Part shown: piece by piece, positions 20,608-31,949 of the stretch
Layout: each line of letters opens with the position of its first letter
Numbering within the stretch: the first letter of the stretch is position 1
Origin: Ophiobolus disseminans
Lineage: Eukaryota > Ascomycota > Dothideomycetes > Pleosporales > Phaeosphaeriaceae
Direction of reading: 5' to 3'
Length of the DNA stretch: 64,000 nt
Assembly: GCA_010093685.1 (NCBI GenBank)
Contig: MU006232.1
Location: 39,017 to 103,016, forward strand
Notes under the pieces: model-generated
Databases searched by the model: none
Told to the model about the DNA's origin: nothing
Seen by the model: the letters and a program-made list of their open reading frames with translations, nothing else
Translations under genes and position numbers: made by a program

Positions 20608-23600
20608 ATGCTCATAGCCATTCGGCCTTTTTCCCTCCTTTTCATTGCCATTGGGCTTATTTGGGGTGTCCTGTCTACCGACAATGGCCTCCAAACGGTC
20701 GTGGAATGGGACAATGGTTCTCTGATGATCAACGGTGAGCGACTCATCATAATGAGCGGAGAGTTTCACTACGCACGTCTACCTGTTCCTGAACTATGGC
20801 TCGACGTGTTCCAGAAGTTCAAGGCAAATGGGATGAATGCTGTCAGCATTTACTTCTTTTGGTCATACCATTCCGCATCGAAGGGCGTGTACGACTTCAC
20901 GACACCCGCCAAAGACATTCAAAGGTTGTTCGACACAGCCAAACAAGCCGGCCTCTATGTCATTGCCCGCCCGGGGCCATACTGTAACGCGGAGGTACTA
21001 AGACCCCGGTATAAACTGCTTGTTGTCTCAGTTACATGAGATGTCACTTTTAGTAGCATTTCGTTAGAGACAACTATTAGCAAGTACTACCTCCTTATTA
21101 GACTTTGCTAACATATCTTAGTATGTATTTTCTTTGCAAGCTAAATACCTACCTATACTATAGTCATGCACTGACTGTGTACCCCCACCTTAGGACAAAT
21201 GGAGGCGGTTTCGCTCTCTGGACTAGCGACGGGAGCGGCGGGAAGTACAGAACATCAGACGAAACGTATCGCCAGGCGTGGTCGGAGTGGATCTCTAAAG
21301 TTGGCGCGATCATCGCGAAAAATCAGATTACCAATGGTGGCCCCGTCATATTGGCACAAGTGGAGAACGAGCTTCAGCAGACACGTTACCAGGCAAACGA
21401 CACGCTAGTCGTGTATATGGAGCAGTTGAAGACTGCATTCAAACAAGCTGGCATCGTTGTGCCTTTGACTCACAATGAGAAGGGCTTTCGATCTAAGAGT
21501 TGGTCGACCGATTACAATAACGTTGGTGGAGCGATCAATGTTTACGGTCTTGATAGCTATCCTGGCGGAATGAGCTGCACGAACCTGGACACTGGCTTCA
21601 ACTTGCCCAGGACATACTATCAGTGGTTTCAAGACGTCTCGCCTTCTCAACCGGAGTACCTACCCGAATTCGAAGGTGGCTGGTTCCAGCCATGGGGCGG
21701 CTACTTCTTCGACCAATGTCTGGCCGAGCAAAGCCCGGAGTTTGCCGATGTCTTTTACAAAGGCCTTATCGGGCAGCGTGCCACACTTCTAAACTTGTAT
21801 ATGGCGTATGGTGGTAGGTGTCTGTGCAGGGTGCGAAATGTGCGTAGCTGACCACTGTTCAGGTACCAATTGGGGCCATAGTGCAGCACCTGTTGTAGGT
21901 TCCTGCTGTGTGCTAATCGCTGTATGGCAACGCTAATTTGGCTCTCCAGGTCTACACATCATACGACTACGCTGCGCCACTACGCGAAACGCGTGAGGTT
22001 CGCGATAAGTTCAAACAGTACAAATTACTCGCACTCTTTACACGTGTGAGCAAAGGTCTCCACAACACAGTCATGGAGAGCAACGGAACGGCGAATGCAG
22101 TCGATAACACTGCTATCTGGACCTGGGTGCTCAAAAACCGCGACACCGATGCAAGGTTCTACCTTACGGAGAACAACAACACGCGAACTCGCGCTGTGAC
22201 AGATTTCGCGATCACCGTGCAAACGTCCGCTGGTGCAATCAAGATTCCAGACATGCAGCTGAGAGGTAGACAGAGCCGCTGGGTTATCACTGATTATGCG
22301 GTTGGTAATGAAACGTTGCTGTACTCATCGGCTGAAGTCCTCACGTATGGTATCTTTGACCGCCCAGTCTTGGCTTTCTACCTCAAGGAGGGGCAAACTG
22401 GCCAATTCGCGTTCAAATCAGCAAACAACATCACTTTTAGCACCCACGGCATGCATTCCGATTTCACAAGTGCATCGACAAACAGTTCAGGACATGTGTC
22501 ATTCAAATACATGCAGAGCAAAGGTGCAACCGTTGTACGATTCTCTAATGGAGTGGTAGCTTATCTCCTTGATATCCCAACAGCATATACGTTCTTCGCA
22601 GTTCCGACGACGGACACTCCGAGTGTCACTGCTGACCAGCATATCTTTGTCCTGGGACCTTACCTTGTTCGCTCAGCTGGCGTCTCTGGTGACACGATCA
22701 CTATCGTGGGTGACAATGCTCTCGCGACGACCATCGAAGTTTACGCTGGTACTGGTGTCGATAGGGTTATCTGGAATGGCCAACAGCTTGCTGCCACCAA
22801 GACGTCGTACGGGTCGCTCGTTGCTCAAATCTCTGGGGCGGAGGGCCGCAAGATAGACCTGCCGGCACTATCCACCTTCAAAGCCGCCGACTCCTCACCC
22901 GAAATTCTCGCAGCTTATGATGATAGCAACTGGGTCTTAGCCAATAAGAACACTACCCTGAGCCAAGTGAAGCCGCTTACCTTGCCTGTACTCTTTAGCA
23001 GCGATTACAAGTATTATACAGGCGCCAAGATATACCGCGGCTACTTCTCTGCGAAATCTGCGCGCTCACTCAATATAACGGTCCAAGGAGGTGCAGCAGC
23101 CGGGTGGAACGCATGGCTCAATGGACAACCGATTGGGTATAACCCAGGTAACGCAACGCAGTGGTCAAGTACAGCGCTATTATCGTTCAACAACGCAACT
23201 TTGAAAGACGAAGGCAACGTAGTCTCGGTCGTGACTGATTACACAGGCCACGACCAAACAAGTACTGGACCTACGGGAGCTGAGAATCCTCGAGGCATCT
23301 TGGGTGCCCAATTGCTCAGCGTTAATAACACAAGGTTGAGTTTCGATTATTGGAAGATCCAGGGGAATGCTGGCAGAGAGAAGAATATCGACCCTGTTCG
23401 AGGTCCAATGAACGAGGGTGGTTTGTACGGCGAGCGATTGGGATGGCATTTGCCCGGTTTCGATGCTGGCACCTGGGAAGATTCAAGCCCAACAGAAGAT
23501 GGCGTACACGGCGTTGGTATCAGATGGTTCACGACTACATTCGACCTGAATATTGATGAGGATCTTGACGTACCTATTGGTGTGGAGCTTGGCGCCGCGT

Positions 23601-23933
23601 CGGGCACTGTCGCCCGTGTCCTGCTATTCATGAATGGGTAAGCCCGAAGACTTCTCTTACCGTGAACTATCACTTACACAATCTAGGTATCAATACGGCA
23701 AATATTTACCACATATCGGCCCGCAGACGCGCTTCCCAGTTCCGCCTGGCATCCTTAATACCCGCGGCAAGAATACTTTGAGCATAGCTATTTGGGCGCA
23801 GACTACTGTAGGTGCGAGACTTAGCAAACTTCGATTGATTGAGTATGCACGGTATCAAAGTGGGTTTGATTTCGCCGGAATTGACAATAAGGCGCTGCAG
23901 CCCGAGTGGAAGGATAGAAGCGAGTATGCTTAG
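20608..23933 (+). CDS. Secreted beta-galactosidase, GH35
   Basis: Five exons: 20608-20994, 21195-21813, 21863-21894, 21950-23637 and 23687-23933, about 990 residues, the usual size for fungal GH35 enzymes. A signal peptide is followed by the TIM-barrel start (RLIIMSGEFHYARLPVP, ARPGPYCNAE). The acid/base Glu lies in AQVENEL. The nucleophile is Glu287 in PEFEGG. The beta-rich C-terminal domains end in GYQYGKYLPHIGPQTRFPVP. The enzyme hydrolyses terminal beta-galactosides, for example in plant cell-wall galactans. Introns 2-4 are 49-55 bp and canonical. The first, about 200 bp, is not: to keep frame it must end AGG rather than AG, so either it is a GT-GG intron or one base was inserted at the acceptor. 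Confidence 0.9.
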
Positions 23934-24192
23934 GTGTTGGTGATGTCACACTAGCAAAAGCGAAAGCCACGATGCTGGCTGAGGTATCACGAAGTGTTTC
24001 ACCCGAGGCGCTGGGCTGTGCAGATGCACAATGAGTCTAGTGAACTGGCGTGGAGTGGAAGCAAGCACTGTGAAGTTTGAACAGACGGCGTGGTTCATAC
24101 CTCGACAAGTTATTAGCTCAAATGCTTCCCTTGGGCGCGAGGTAATTTTGTCTTACACGACCGAAGAAAGTTTCAACTCGAAAGTACAACAA
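23934..24192. other. Intergenic
   Basis: No frame of interest. It holds the GH35 3' end and the sequence before the RING relic. Confidence 0.5.
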
Positions 24193-24461
24193 TGAATCCT
24201 GCAAATCTTAATATCGATACTGCACTGGAGACATACCAGTCTTTCTCACTGGACGAGAAATGTGGAGTCTGCCTTGAGCTTCTCTCCAATTCGCCATCTG
24301 TTACATGTTCCCAGTCCGCTTACTCATGTGTGCAACACCAGGATAATGTGGGCAACGAAGTAACTTAGTCAAGGCTACAGTCTGCAGAGATGCACATGCC
24401 TTTCACAGAATCTGTAACTGCGTAAGCAGTGTCGGGTGGAGACTGTGATCAAAGATTGTAT
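24193..24461 (+). pseudogene. Relic of a small RING-finger gene
   Basis: An ATG at 24193 opens a 58-codon frame holding a RING-like start (KCGVCLELL). That is nearly the same as NCGVCLEKL in the intact RING gene at 28759. The frame stops at 24366-24368. A shifted frame just after gives VCRDAHAFHRICNC, which resembles the middle C-x-H-x2-H-x2-C part of a RING. No plausible intron links them. I read it as a decayed member of the local RING family. Confidence 0.4.
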
Positions 24462-24879
24462 TGCTATCTGTTGTCCTGTTGTGTGATGTTCTGGTACAGG
24501 AGCTCTCGGCTCAGAGGTAAGTGCACTTGCTCACAGAGCAGCGCCTGCTACAATAGGATGTCATGTGATATCCGCCACGTGGTTACAGAATCTGCCTTAT
24601 GGCTTGGCTTCAATCAGCCACACCAAATCTCAACACATGCCCTGTAGACCGAAATATCTTGTTCGGCACAGAACGAGTTCAGCAACCAGCGACTAATGAT
24701 CCTGGCTACGCAGCCTTTCCAGGTCATGATGTGGAAATCCATGAGTGTAAGGGTGCGATGGGTTGACCATAAGTGCAAGGTAAACAGTGATGAATTCGAT
24801 GGAGAAGCTACCCTACGCTCGTGTTGAGTTTATGTGTCCCGTGGTGCTGTCTTCGAGAAGCTTATAGAGATTCCTAGAG

Positions 24880-25334
24880 CGCCAACGAAGCTCTGAGGAT
24901 TTCACCGAGGGATCCCACAGCAACCAGGCTCTCAGCCTATCATAGCCACAACGAAGGCCACAGGCCAAGTACTATTAATCAAGGCTTCAGCCCTTTACAA
25001 TGAAGAGTTCTATGCCAACTCAATTCATCACGATAATGCTCCTGAGCCTTCCACGACTGAGATGGACTTTCTCGATTCAGAGCGAATCACATTCTTTGAT
25101 TCCGACGAGAGTGGAGCACGCACAACGTGGTTGGACGCGATCTTTCGCGATGCTAGTTTAAGTATAAACGCGCCATCTGGCGCAGCCATGCGATAGCAGG
25201 AAGAGCATGAGTTCGCCAATGATGAAGAACATAATCCTCAAGAGCCATTCCTGCCACTCACTGACCTCGATGATGAGATTCCAGAAGCAGATATTGATGA
25301 TCCAGACATACTCCGCTGGCTTTCGCGGCGATAG
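24880..25334 (+). pseudogene. Broken reading frame with one internal TAG, unrecognised
   Basis: A frame of about 150 codons is acidic in its second half (FLDSERITFFDSDESG, PLTDLDDEIPEADIDDPD) and ends at 25334. It is interrupted once, by TAG at 25194-25196 before a Gln-Glu-Glu stretch. A CAG-to-TAG transition would explain it. No ATG with good context is seen upstream and no family is recognised. Flanks 24462-24879 and 25335-25824 hold nothing else I can support. Confidence 0.4.
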
Positions 25335-25824
25335 TCAGTGGATTTGTGTACAGGGCGCAACGCATTAGTGCGTAACAACTTGCTAGAAGCATTGGTTATT
25401 CAAAGTTGTCAGATTTATGTAAGCTTTCGACAATGTAACAAGTGATGACCGAGCCGTATTGACCTAGGACCTGCCATTGTCAACTCTTATACTTGCGCGC
25501 TCTTTCTAAGGCATTCGGTGTTATTCTACCTTGAAAGCGATGATCGTTCTTTAGAGACTTCCCGATGCATGTTTCAACACAATTCCGAAGCTTTCGAGAT
25601 TACCAAATTCGATCAATGATCCTAGAGCGGCGCATTGTCTTTGTGCATCAACAATGCGCCGGAGTCACACATAGGGGCAGTTGCGTTACATGACAAAGGT
25701 GACATTTATAAACTACTAACAAAGGCGTTCTACAGACCCAACACCTTAGTTGCACACCACAAGAGCGATTGTCATCTGAATTACACGATTTTCAAGTCGA
25801 TTTTCTGCATATTGTGTAGCAATC

Positions 25825-27451
25825 ATGCCGTCATCCAAGTCGAGAAGTGGCATGATGTTTGTCCACCATCAACTTACAGGCGAAATTGAAGTTCGTCGAT
25901 CAGACGAGTTCACAAAGAATACAAAGACGTCTTTAAGGATACCCAAACGACACTTTCACTACACCGACAAACATCGCTCGCACGTTTGCCGATGTACCAG
26001 CCCGAATTTTCATGAACAGTCCTCCCCGGTAGCGTCTGATTCGACCCATCTCAGCGCATGCTTGACACGTTTTCTTGATCTACACCATCTTGATGCCTGT
26101 TCAATGACCGAGTTTCGTGCCTATACACAAAACCAACAGACTGAGTGGATCCGCGACGGCGTCCAGATTGACGACTTTCATTACGCAACTAAACAGAAGG
26201 ACGTCGTGTGCCGCTGCAGCGCTCCGAACAACCACGGCCAAGGTTCTGTTCGCAATCCTGACATTATAGAACTATGCGCTAAGTTTTTCCGTCTTTGTCA
26301 AGGGAAGATGACTTGTACAAAAGCACAATGGCGTACGATCGTTAAAGAATTATCAGCTTCTGGTCGCAATCCGCCTAGCCATCTCCGTTATGCCCAGGAT
26401 TCGCCTTTTGAGGACGAGCGGTATAGCCTTGATGATACGCCGCTTCACACGCTGCAGCTGGATAAGACGCAGTCCTGCGATGCACCTAAGATTGTTCCGG
26501 ATATTCCTAGGCAAGTTTGGGCTAACGCTCGCCCATCTGTTTACAGAAGTGGCTCTGCGACATCATCCAGCACTCCGCTTGGCAGCCCAATTACTCCCCA
26601 TTCTCCGGCGTCGAAACATGACTGTATGATATATGGTCCACGTCCATCGGTTGTCAGGTTGTCATCGCAGATATCAACAGTAAAAACTTGGTCCACTGTT
26701 CAGCGAGAAGCAACGGGTGAAGCTATAGGTGATTCGGCAAAAACCTTGCAATATCCTTTAGCCACACCTGGTGTTGGCCCTGCCTTAGAGGTCAGTATTC
26801 CTCTCAACAGTATCATTGATGCCCAGGACCGTAATGGCAGACTATTGTACAACCCTTGGAACTCTGATAGGTGGACGCGACAAGTGGAGCACACACGCTC
26901 TCCATCAAGATCTGAGGTATCATCAGAAGTCGGCAGCAGTATGTGCGTACCATCCACCCCACCAAGATGTGAGCTTCCAGCCGAACCGGTCGCTGAATTG
27001 TCGGCACTGAAGTCCCCGTCTGCCTCATCAATCACTGAGCTTCATACCTGTCGAACTCCAGTACAGACTCGTACACGTCAAGTTCCCAGTGAGGCTGTCG
27101 CGCGCAGACCTTCGTTCAAGCCGACATCAGCTGTCGATCTTTCCGCATGGGAAGCTCCTATTGAGCGCCGTGCGCCTCGTTCCGCTATTGAGCTTCCTAC
27201 ACACGAGTACGGCTACATCTTTTACAAGGAGCGGGCCATGTCCGCCTACAGCAGCCGTTGACTTCTCCGCATGGGAGACCCCGATCGACGGTCCTAGACC
27301 TCAATCTCGAGTGGAGCTTCCTACCCATCGTACCACAGCCATCTCTTCTGGGCTGCATGACGCGGCTGGTCGTTCTACCCTCAAGTGGCCGATGGATTTC
27401 AACGGCATCGAGCCTTTGTGTCCCATAACGTCCAACTCAGATTTAAACTGA
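25825..27451 (+). CDS. Unrecognised protein with a duplicated Cys/His module; C-terminus frameshifted
   Basis: The open frame from 25825 runs 478 codons to 27261. Its N-terminal third holds two copies of a module 74 residues apart: FHY-x7-VCRC-[TS]-x-PN-x-H-x-Q-x-S. In copy 1 the key residues are Cys55, Cys57, His63, Cys79 and Cys92. In copy 2 they are Cys129, Cys131, His137, Cys151 and Cys164. The Cys-Cys spacing at the end is 13 in both, which suggests a zinc-binding or disulfide fold. The middle (about 210-400) is Ser/Pro/Thr-rich and probably disordered. A C-terminal motif AVDLSAWEAPIE recurs as AVDFSAWETPID at about 27257-27292, but in the next frame. The frame must therefore have shifted near 27200-27245; the shifted frame ends at 27451. 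I recognise no family. Confidence 0.6.
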
Positions 27452-27458
27452 TTCATAC

Positions 27459-27960
27459 ATGTCAGAGTCCACGCGAGCTTCGCCATCTTCAAGTTTCGAT
27501 GAGGTCCCTACCGAAGTCAATCTTCCAGATCAAGAGGAGCTCTTGCTGCGACACGTTTGGTGTCTATTCGCGGGCTAATCCAGCGCCGTCGGGTAACTGC
27601 GCCGTTTGCAGTATTCCGTATAGCAATCACCACATGCAGACTATTCACCTCCACGCATCCGGGCACTTACTTCACGAGCAGTGTCTCGTTGCCGAATTTC
27701 GAGTCCGCGACCAAGCCATCGGGAAATGCCCCATCTGCAACCTCGCACTCTGCGAGCGCGGTCTTGCCGACCGTATCGATACAGATCGCGTGGCCATCTT
27801 CGGCTTGCAGACAACGAAGCTACGAACGGAGGTGCGTGTTGAGTTTCCGCAGCGCGGGGAAGTCGCTCGCTTGCAGTCCGAGGAGGAGCTCGCTGCTGCG
27901 CAGCTACGCCTCCTCAATGACTACATCAACACACATGCCGAGGAGGTCTGGCGCCGTTAG
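27459..27960 (+). CDS. Small RING-type zinc-finger protein, N-terminal frame uncertain
   Basis: The C-terminal 130 residues are clear: NCAVC, then HASGHLLHEQCL and KCPICNLALC form a RING (C-x2-C ... H-x2-H-x2-C ... C-x2-C). A charged helix follows (LQSEEELAAAQLRLLNDYI) to the stop at 27960. This frame is open back to 27385. However, the ATG at 27459 opens a better-looking N-terminus in another frame (MSESTRASPSSSFDEV) that stops at about 27575, so a one-base shift near 27550 is likely. The ATG is only 8 bp after the end of the preceding frame, so both may belong to one transcript. RING proteins are usually E3 ubiquitin ligases; the substrate is unknown. Confidence 0.55.
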
Positions 27961-28758
27961 GATGTCCATCGAGCGGAACCTGATTGGTTTACCAGCGTGA
28001 TCCGTCCCGTCGTTGAGGTTTTCAAAGGTTGGAATGTACCCTCGCAACAAGGCAGGTACTTTGCGGATCGCAATGCCTTTATTGTAACGGTGTGTGGAGA
28101 GGGGGAGGACTGCGCTGAATTGACTATCTAAGGTGGGCAGATCCGCTTATATACATGACCGTACATGAGCTGTCCCAACTTGTGCTAGAGTAGGTCTGGG
28201 CAGAGCCCAAACCGTTACATTTATCAAGCTCCTCGCCTGGGCGGAGTTGGTACGCCTCATGAACATCACACATGCTACTACCAGGAGGGTTCAAGGTGAG
28301 GTAGCTCCTTTCCCTCCTCTTGCTGACTTACATCGCAAGTTTTCGTGGGCCAACGACCGTTTCGACGAGGAGAAACGTATGTGGAAAACAAACTATCGTG
28401 GCCATCTCGACTGTCAGAAAGGTCGCGCAAGACGCGTACAACATCGCCGTTAACACGCACTCACCGCACTCGGTTGACTCTTAAGCTGAACTCTTTCCCG
28501 TGTGTCTTCAACTACCATCATCAGTAACCTGAAAATAAACCCGGTTTACCCTTATCGCTTTTCACTTACAATCTATTCTGTGTTCCGTTTGTGGTTTCGT
28601 GCTCACCCATCATCAATTACCTCTCACTTCACTTGAGCGGATCTGCGCCCCGTGCCCGAACTAGTATTTATTTCTTCCTGATCAACCCTCAGCTGGCATC
28701 ACAGCCAAAGCCATCCGCCATCCTTCGCCACTGCCATTTGCCATAGCTGACCGATCCG
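27961..28758. other. Intergenic between RING genes
   Basis: Short open frames on both strands near 28247-28530 have no recognisable features. Pyrimidine-rich tracts before 28759 suit a promoter and leader. Confidence 0.5.
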
Positions 28759-29798
28759 ATGGCTACAACCCGCGAAGGAACCATGCTGACCAAGCCACTA
28801 TCAGATTTGCCTACGCAATGCAACCACTGCAACGAGGCCATATCCGACAACCTACTTCCTCGCCAAATAGACTACCTCAAACACCACATCCTTCCGAGTC
28901 ATACTCGCACGCAGCTTCCCATCGATGGTACCAACTGTGGCGTTTGCCTGGAGAAATTGGTCGTGGACCCCGACTCCCTGAACACCGAGACCGTAGTGTT
29001 CTTGAGATCGTGCAAGCACTTTTTCCACGTAGGATGTCTTTTCAGGTGGCATCAGAGCGTGCGATCGGAGCGCGACACGTGCCCGATTTGTCGTCGTTTG
29101 TTGTGAGACCTCTCCCACAATGTTGCTGGCCGGAGAAGGTACTGACTTGATTTCCTAGGTTTGTGGCGGACCCACTGACTTCGGCTCAGCTGGAGCAATT
29201 GCGCGACGAGGATCGAAATACTCAAGCATTCACTGTGACGAACGGAGAGTACCTCGACATGGACATGCTTGCCAGGGTGTTGGTCCTGCAAGAACTCGAC
29301 TTTATGCAGTCCACTGGACGATTCCATTGGGCCCAGTTGTGCCACAGCATCCACAATAGCCTACTGACTGCCAACGGCCCGCTACGCCCCGTCTTTGAAC
29401 CCCATCGCCGCACCTTCGTCCTTCTCATTCACTCCATCGCAATTGGTATTCAAATCAGCAACTCCGGCATCGGACTGCCCATGGATGATCATGACGACTT
29501 TGAGACCTGGATCTCCGACATGATGGACCGGTTGGGTGAGGTGTTGTTGCGCGAGCTTCTGCACGAGATGGATCACGGACTGCACGTTGCGCCGCTGCAC
29601 CCGCGCACAGCCGTTCCTCTGGGATATCAGCGGCAGCCACACATGAACATCAACATAGTCCTAACGATCATGGACTCCTTCAAAGAGCGGAAAAAGGCCA
29701 CTGCGAAGCGTGCCGTGCTGCATCGACTTGCGGCGAAGCTCTGGCTGCGCTGCAGGCCACGATGGCTGTCATCCATGTCATCACGGCGGATTCGCTAG
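28759..29798 (+). CDS. RING-H2 finger protein
   Basis: Two exons, 28759-29102 and 29159-29798, with a 56-bp intron (GTGAGA..CCTAG, branch-like ACTGAC), give 327 residues. A first Cys/His cluster (QCNHCNEAI, then LKHHILPSH) precedes a complete RING-H2: NCGVCLEKL, RSCKHFFHVGCLFRWH, DTCPICRR. All eight zinc ligands are visible. The C-terminal 210 residues are helical with no known domain, and the last 30 are Arg-rich. An E3 ubiquitin-ligase role is inferred from the RING only. It is the intact member of the local RING group. Confidence 0.8.
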
Positions 29799-30440
29799 CG
29801 CGTGTGGGAAGCGGATGATGGAAACGCGGTGAACCGTACGCAAACTGATCTACGCGCTGGGACAACAAGTTTGTCTTCTTTGTGGGGACGACTCATGTGC
29901 TCAATGTGGCATATTGCAGATTTGAAAGACGGAGTTGTTGTTATATTCAGATTTAGGGCATCTTAAAGGAACTTCGAAGCATGAGAGGAATCTTAGTGGT
30001 CCCTGACGTCATCATTCGCGCACTCCTTTCCTCGCTTGCCATCAATTACACATTCTGACACGCACACCATTTGCACATTATTGGAGAAAACATTTTGTGA
30101 ATTCTTAGCATACATTCCTCACTTATCGATCTAAGCTAGCGGACCCGGTTCCGAGTCACCCGGGGTTTCAACTCACTGACCCGAGATCAGCCATCCACAT
30201 GAAAAATCGTGTTTATTCTCTCAACAACGTTACAATTGCCACTCTGTTCACCCACAATACGCTCACCCAATTTGACCTTTTCAAGCTTTTCTCTTTCTAC
30301 CCCAAACAGCTTTCGTCTTCAACTCCACTACAAATCTGTTGTTATACCCCAAATAGTTACGACGCCAACTCCAGCATCCTAAACACGAACATTCAATACA
30401 AGCGAACCTTCTACTTCTCGCTCTTACACAATCAATCACC
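29799..30440. other. Intergenic
   Basis: AT-rich, without a supported gene. The last 200 bp contain pyrimidine tracts (CTTTTCTCTTTCTACC) typical of fungal promoters. Confidence 0.5.
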
Positions 30441-30969
30441 ATGTCGTTCTTCAGATCCGCCCTTCCGATGGACATGACCAACACGGTTTTCCGAAACCCC
30501 AACTCCCTTTCGTCGAGACTCGACGCGCCGCAACTACGGAGCTGTAGCGGTCGAAGAAGCCGATGAGCGACTTCAAGAGGAAGTCTCGATTCGTCACCAA
30601 CAAGCTCGAGCACAAGCCCCTCCACCTCTTGATCGAGAACAGCTGGTTCGAGGAGAACTCGCAGATACCAACGACGAGCTAGCTGAAGCACGCCGACGTC
30701 GCGAGTTCCTTGAGAAGGAACCGGAGGCAGCCAGAGTCACCGAGAACACGCTCGTGCGAAAGAAGACGATGACCATCGAGCATCTCAAGAGCACCCGAAA
30801 GCTCAAGCAGGAGTGCAGCGAGAAGGAACGGAAGCGCCAGGTAGCGTTCAAGAAGAGGGACGAAGACAGGGGTGCGACGCCAGCAGGCGTAAGAAAGGTA
30901 GTGGTGCAAGCCTCGAAATCTCCAGTCAAGTCTCACGGGCTTCGACTGGCTAAGAAGGATGGAAAGTAG
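30441..30969 (+). CDS. Small charged coiled-coil protein, frameshifted near the N-terminus
   Basis: The ATG at 30441 (MSFFRSALPMDMTN) opens a frame that stops at about 30566. From about 30495 the next frame gives a long Glu/Arg/Gln-rich helix (EEADERLQEEVSIRHQQ, ELAEARRRREFLEKE) and a basic C-terminus (GLRLAKKDGK), ending at 30969. A one-base shift in the C-rich run near 30495-30505 joins them naturally, giving about 176 residues. No intron with usual borders fits. No family is recognised; the composition suits a nuclear or scaffold protein. Confidence 0.45.
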
Positions 30970-31949
30970 GGATTGAGCAAGGACATGGAGCATGTGGTTG
31001 GTTGGGGAACTGCGCGGTACGCTATGCTCATAATGATGGAACATCGAGGAGGAACTCACAGTACTTAGAGAATTGAACACATCTATGATGAAGTATTGCA
31101 TAGTACCACACCACGTGATAGCCCTTCTGATCATGTTGTGAAAAGCACCCAAAGATGTGCAGGCACGATAAACACGCCGTCAAACAGAAGAAAATATAGT
31201 GCTGTAGTCCGTCAAGGACGGCTTTAAACAATGTGCAATGAGAGGAGTGTCAATTCGAGACCTGAATACTTTGGTGGCACACGCGTACGATGGCGATGAG
31301 GTGAAGTTCGTCGTTGACAAAGCACGGAAGTTCTTCCCCACATGGCGCAAGTCCGTGCGCCCCATTGCCGTCATGACGCAGCTTGTCCTTTAGCAGCATC
31401 AATGACTGATCGTTGCCTTTACAACATCTAGTTCTCAAGTTCTCTGCTTGTAAAGTGCCTTGCTCCTCGCCCTTCTCGTCAACTCTGTCTCGTGAGCTGG
31501 ATCTGTCGCTCACACGACGATCCTGTAGCGCGTCACCGATATCGCTTGCGTAGCGTCATCCTCCAAAGTATCGAGCATCGAAAGGAGCAGGTACTTACAG
31601 GATATAAGATAGTCGAATACGAGCGATCTTGCATGTCCGCAGTCACCACCAACCTCGCAGCCAATCTACGCGCCGCTAGACGGTTCCCGGAAGGTGCCAC
31701 CTCCAGAACGGTGTGCCGAGAACAAGTACCAAGCATCTCGACAAGCAAGATACACCCTGCACTACAACCTTAGCCACATGATTGCTTACTGTGCTACTGA
31801 GAATAACCACTATTTGGGCCGAGGATCCTCCGCTTTACAACTCAAGAGCTCTACTTCAGCGCGGTCGCCACCCAGATTCTGCGTAGACTAGGTGAACATC
31901 ACGCCTCGCCTGCTTGTAGAAATCTTCAGTTTCTCCCAAAGATCTTCCC
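30970..31949. other. Intergenic, possible gene fragment at 31239-31394
   Basis: A 51-codon plus-strand frame starting at 31239 (MRGVSIRDLNTLVAHAYDG) looks protein-like but stands alone. Nothing joins it convincingly. Other frames here are short and unrecognised. Confidence 0.35.
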
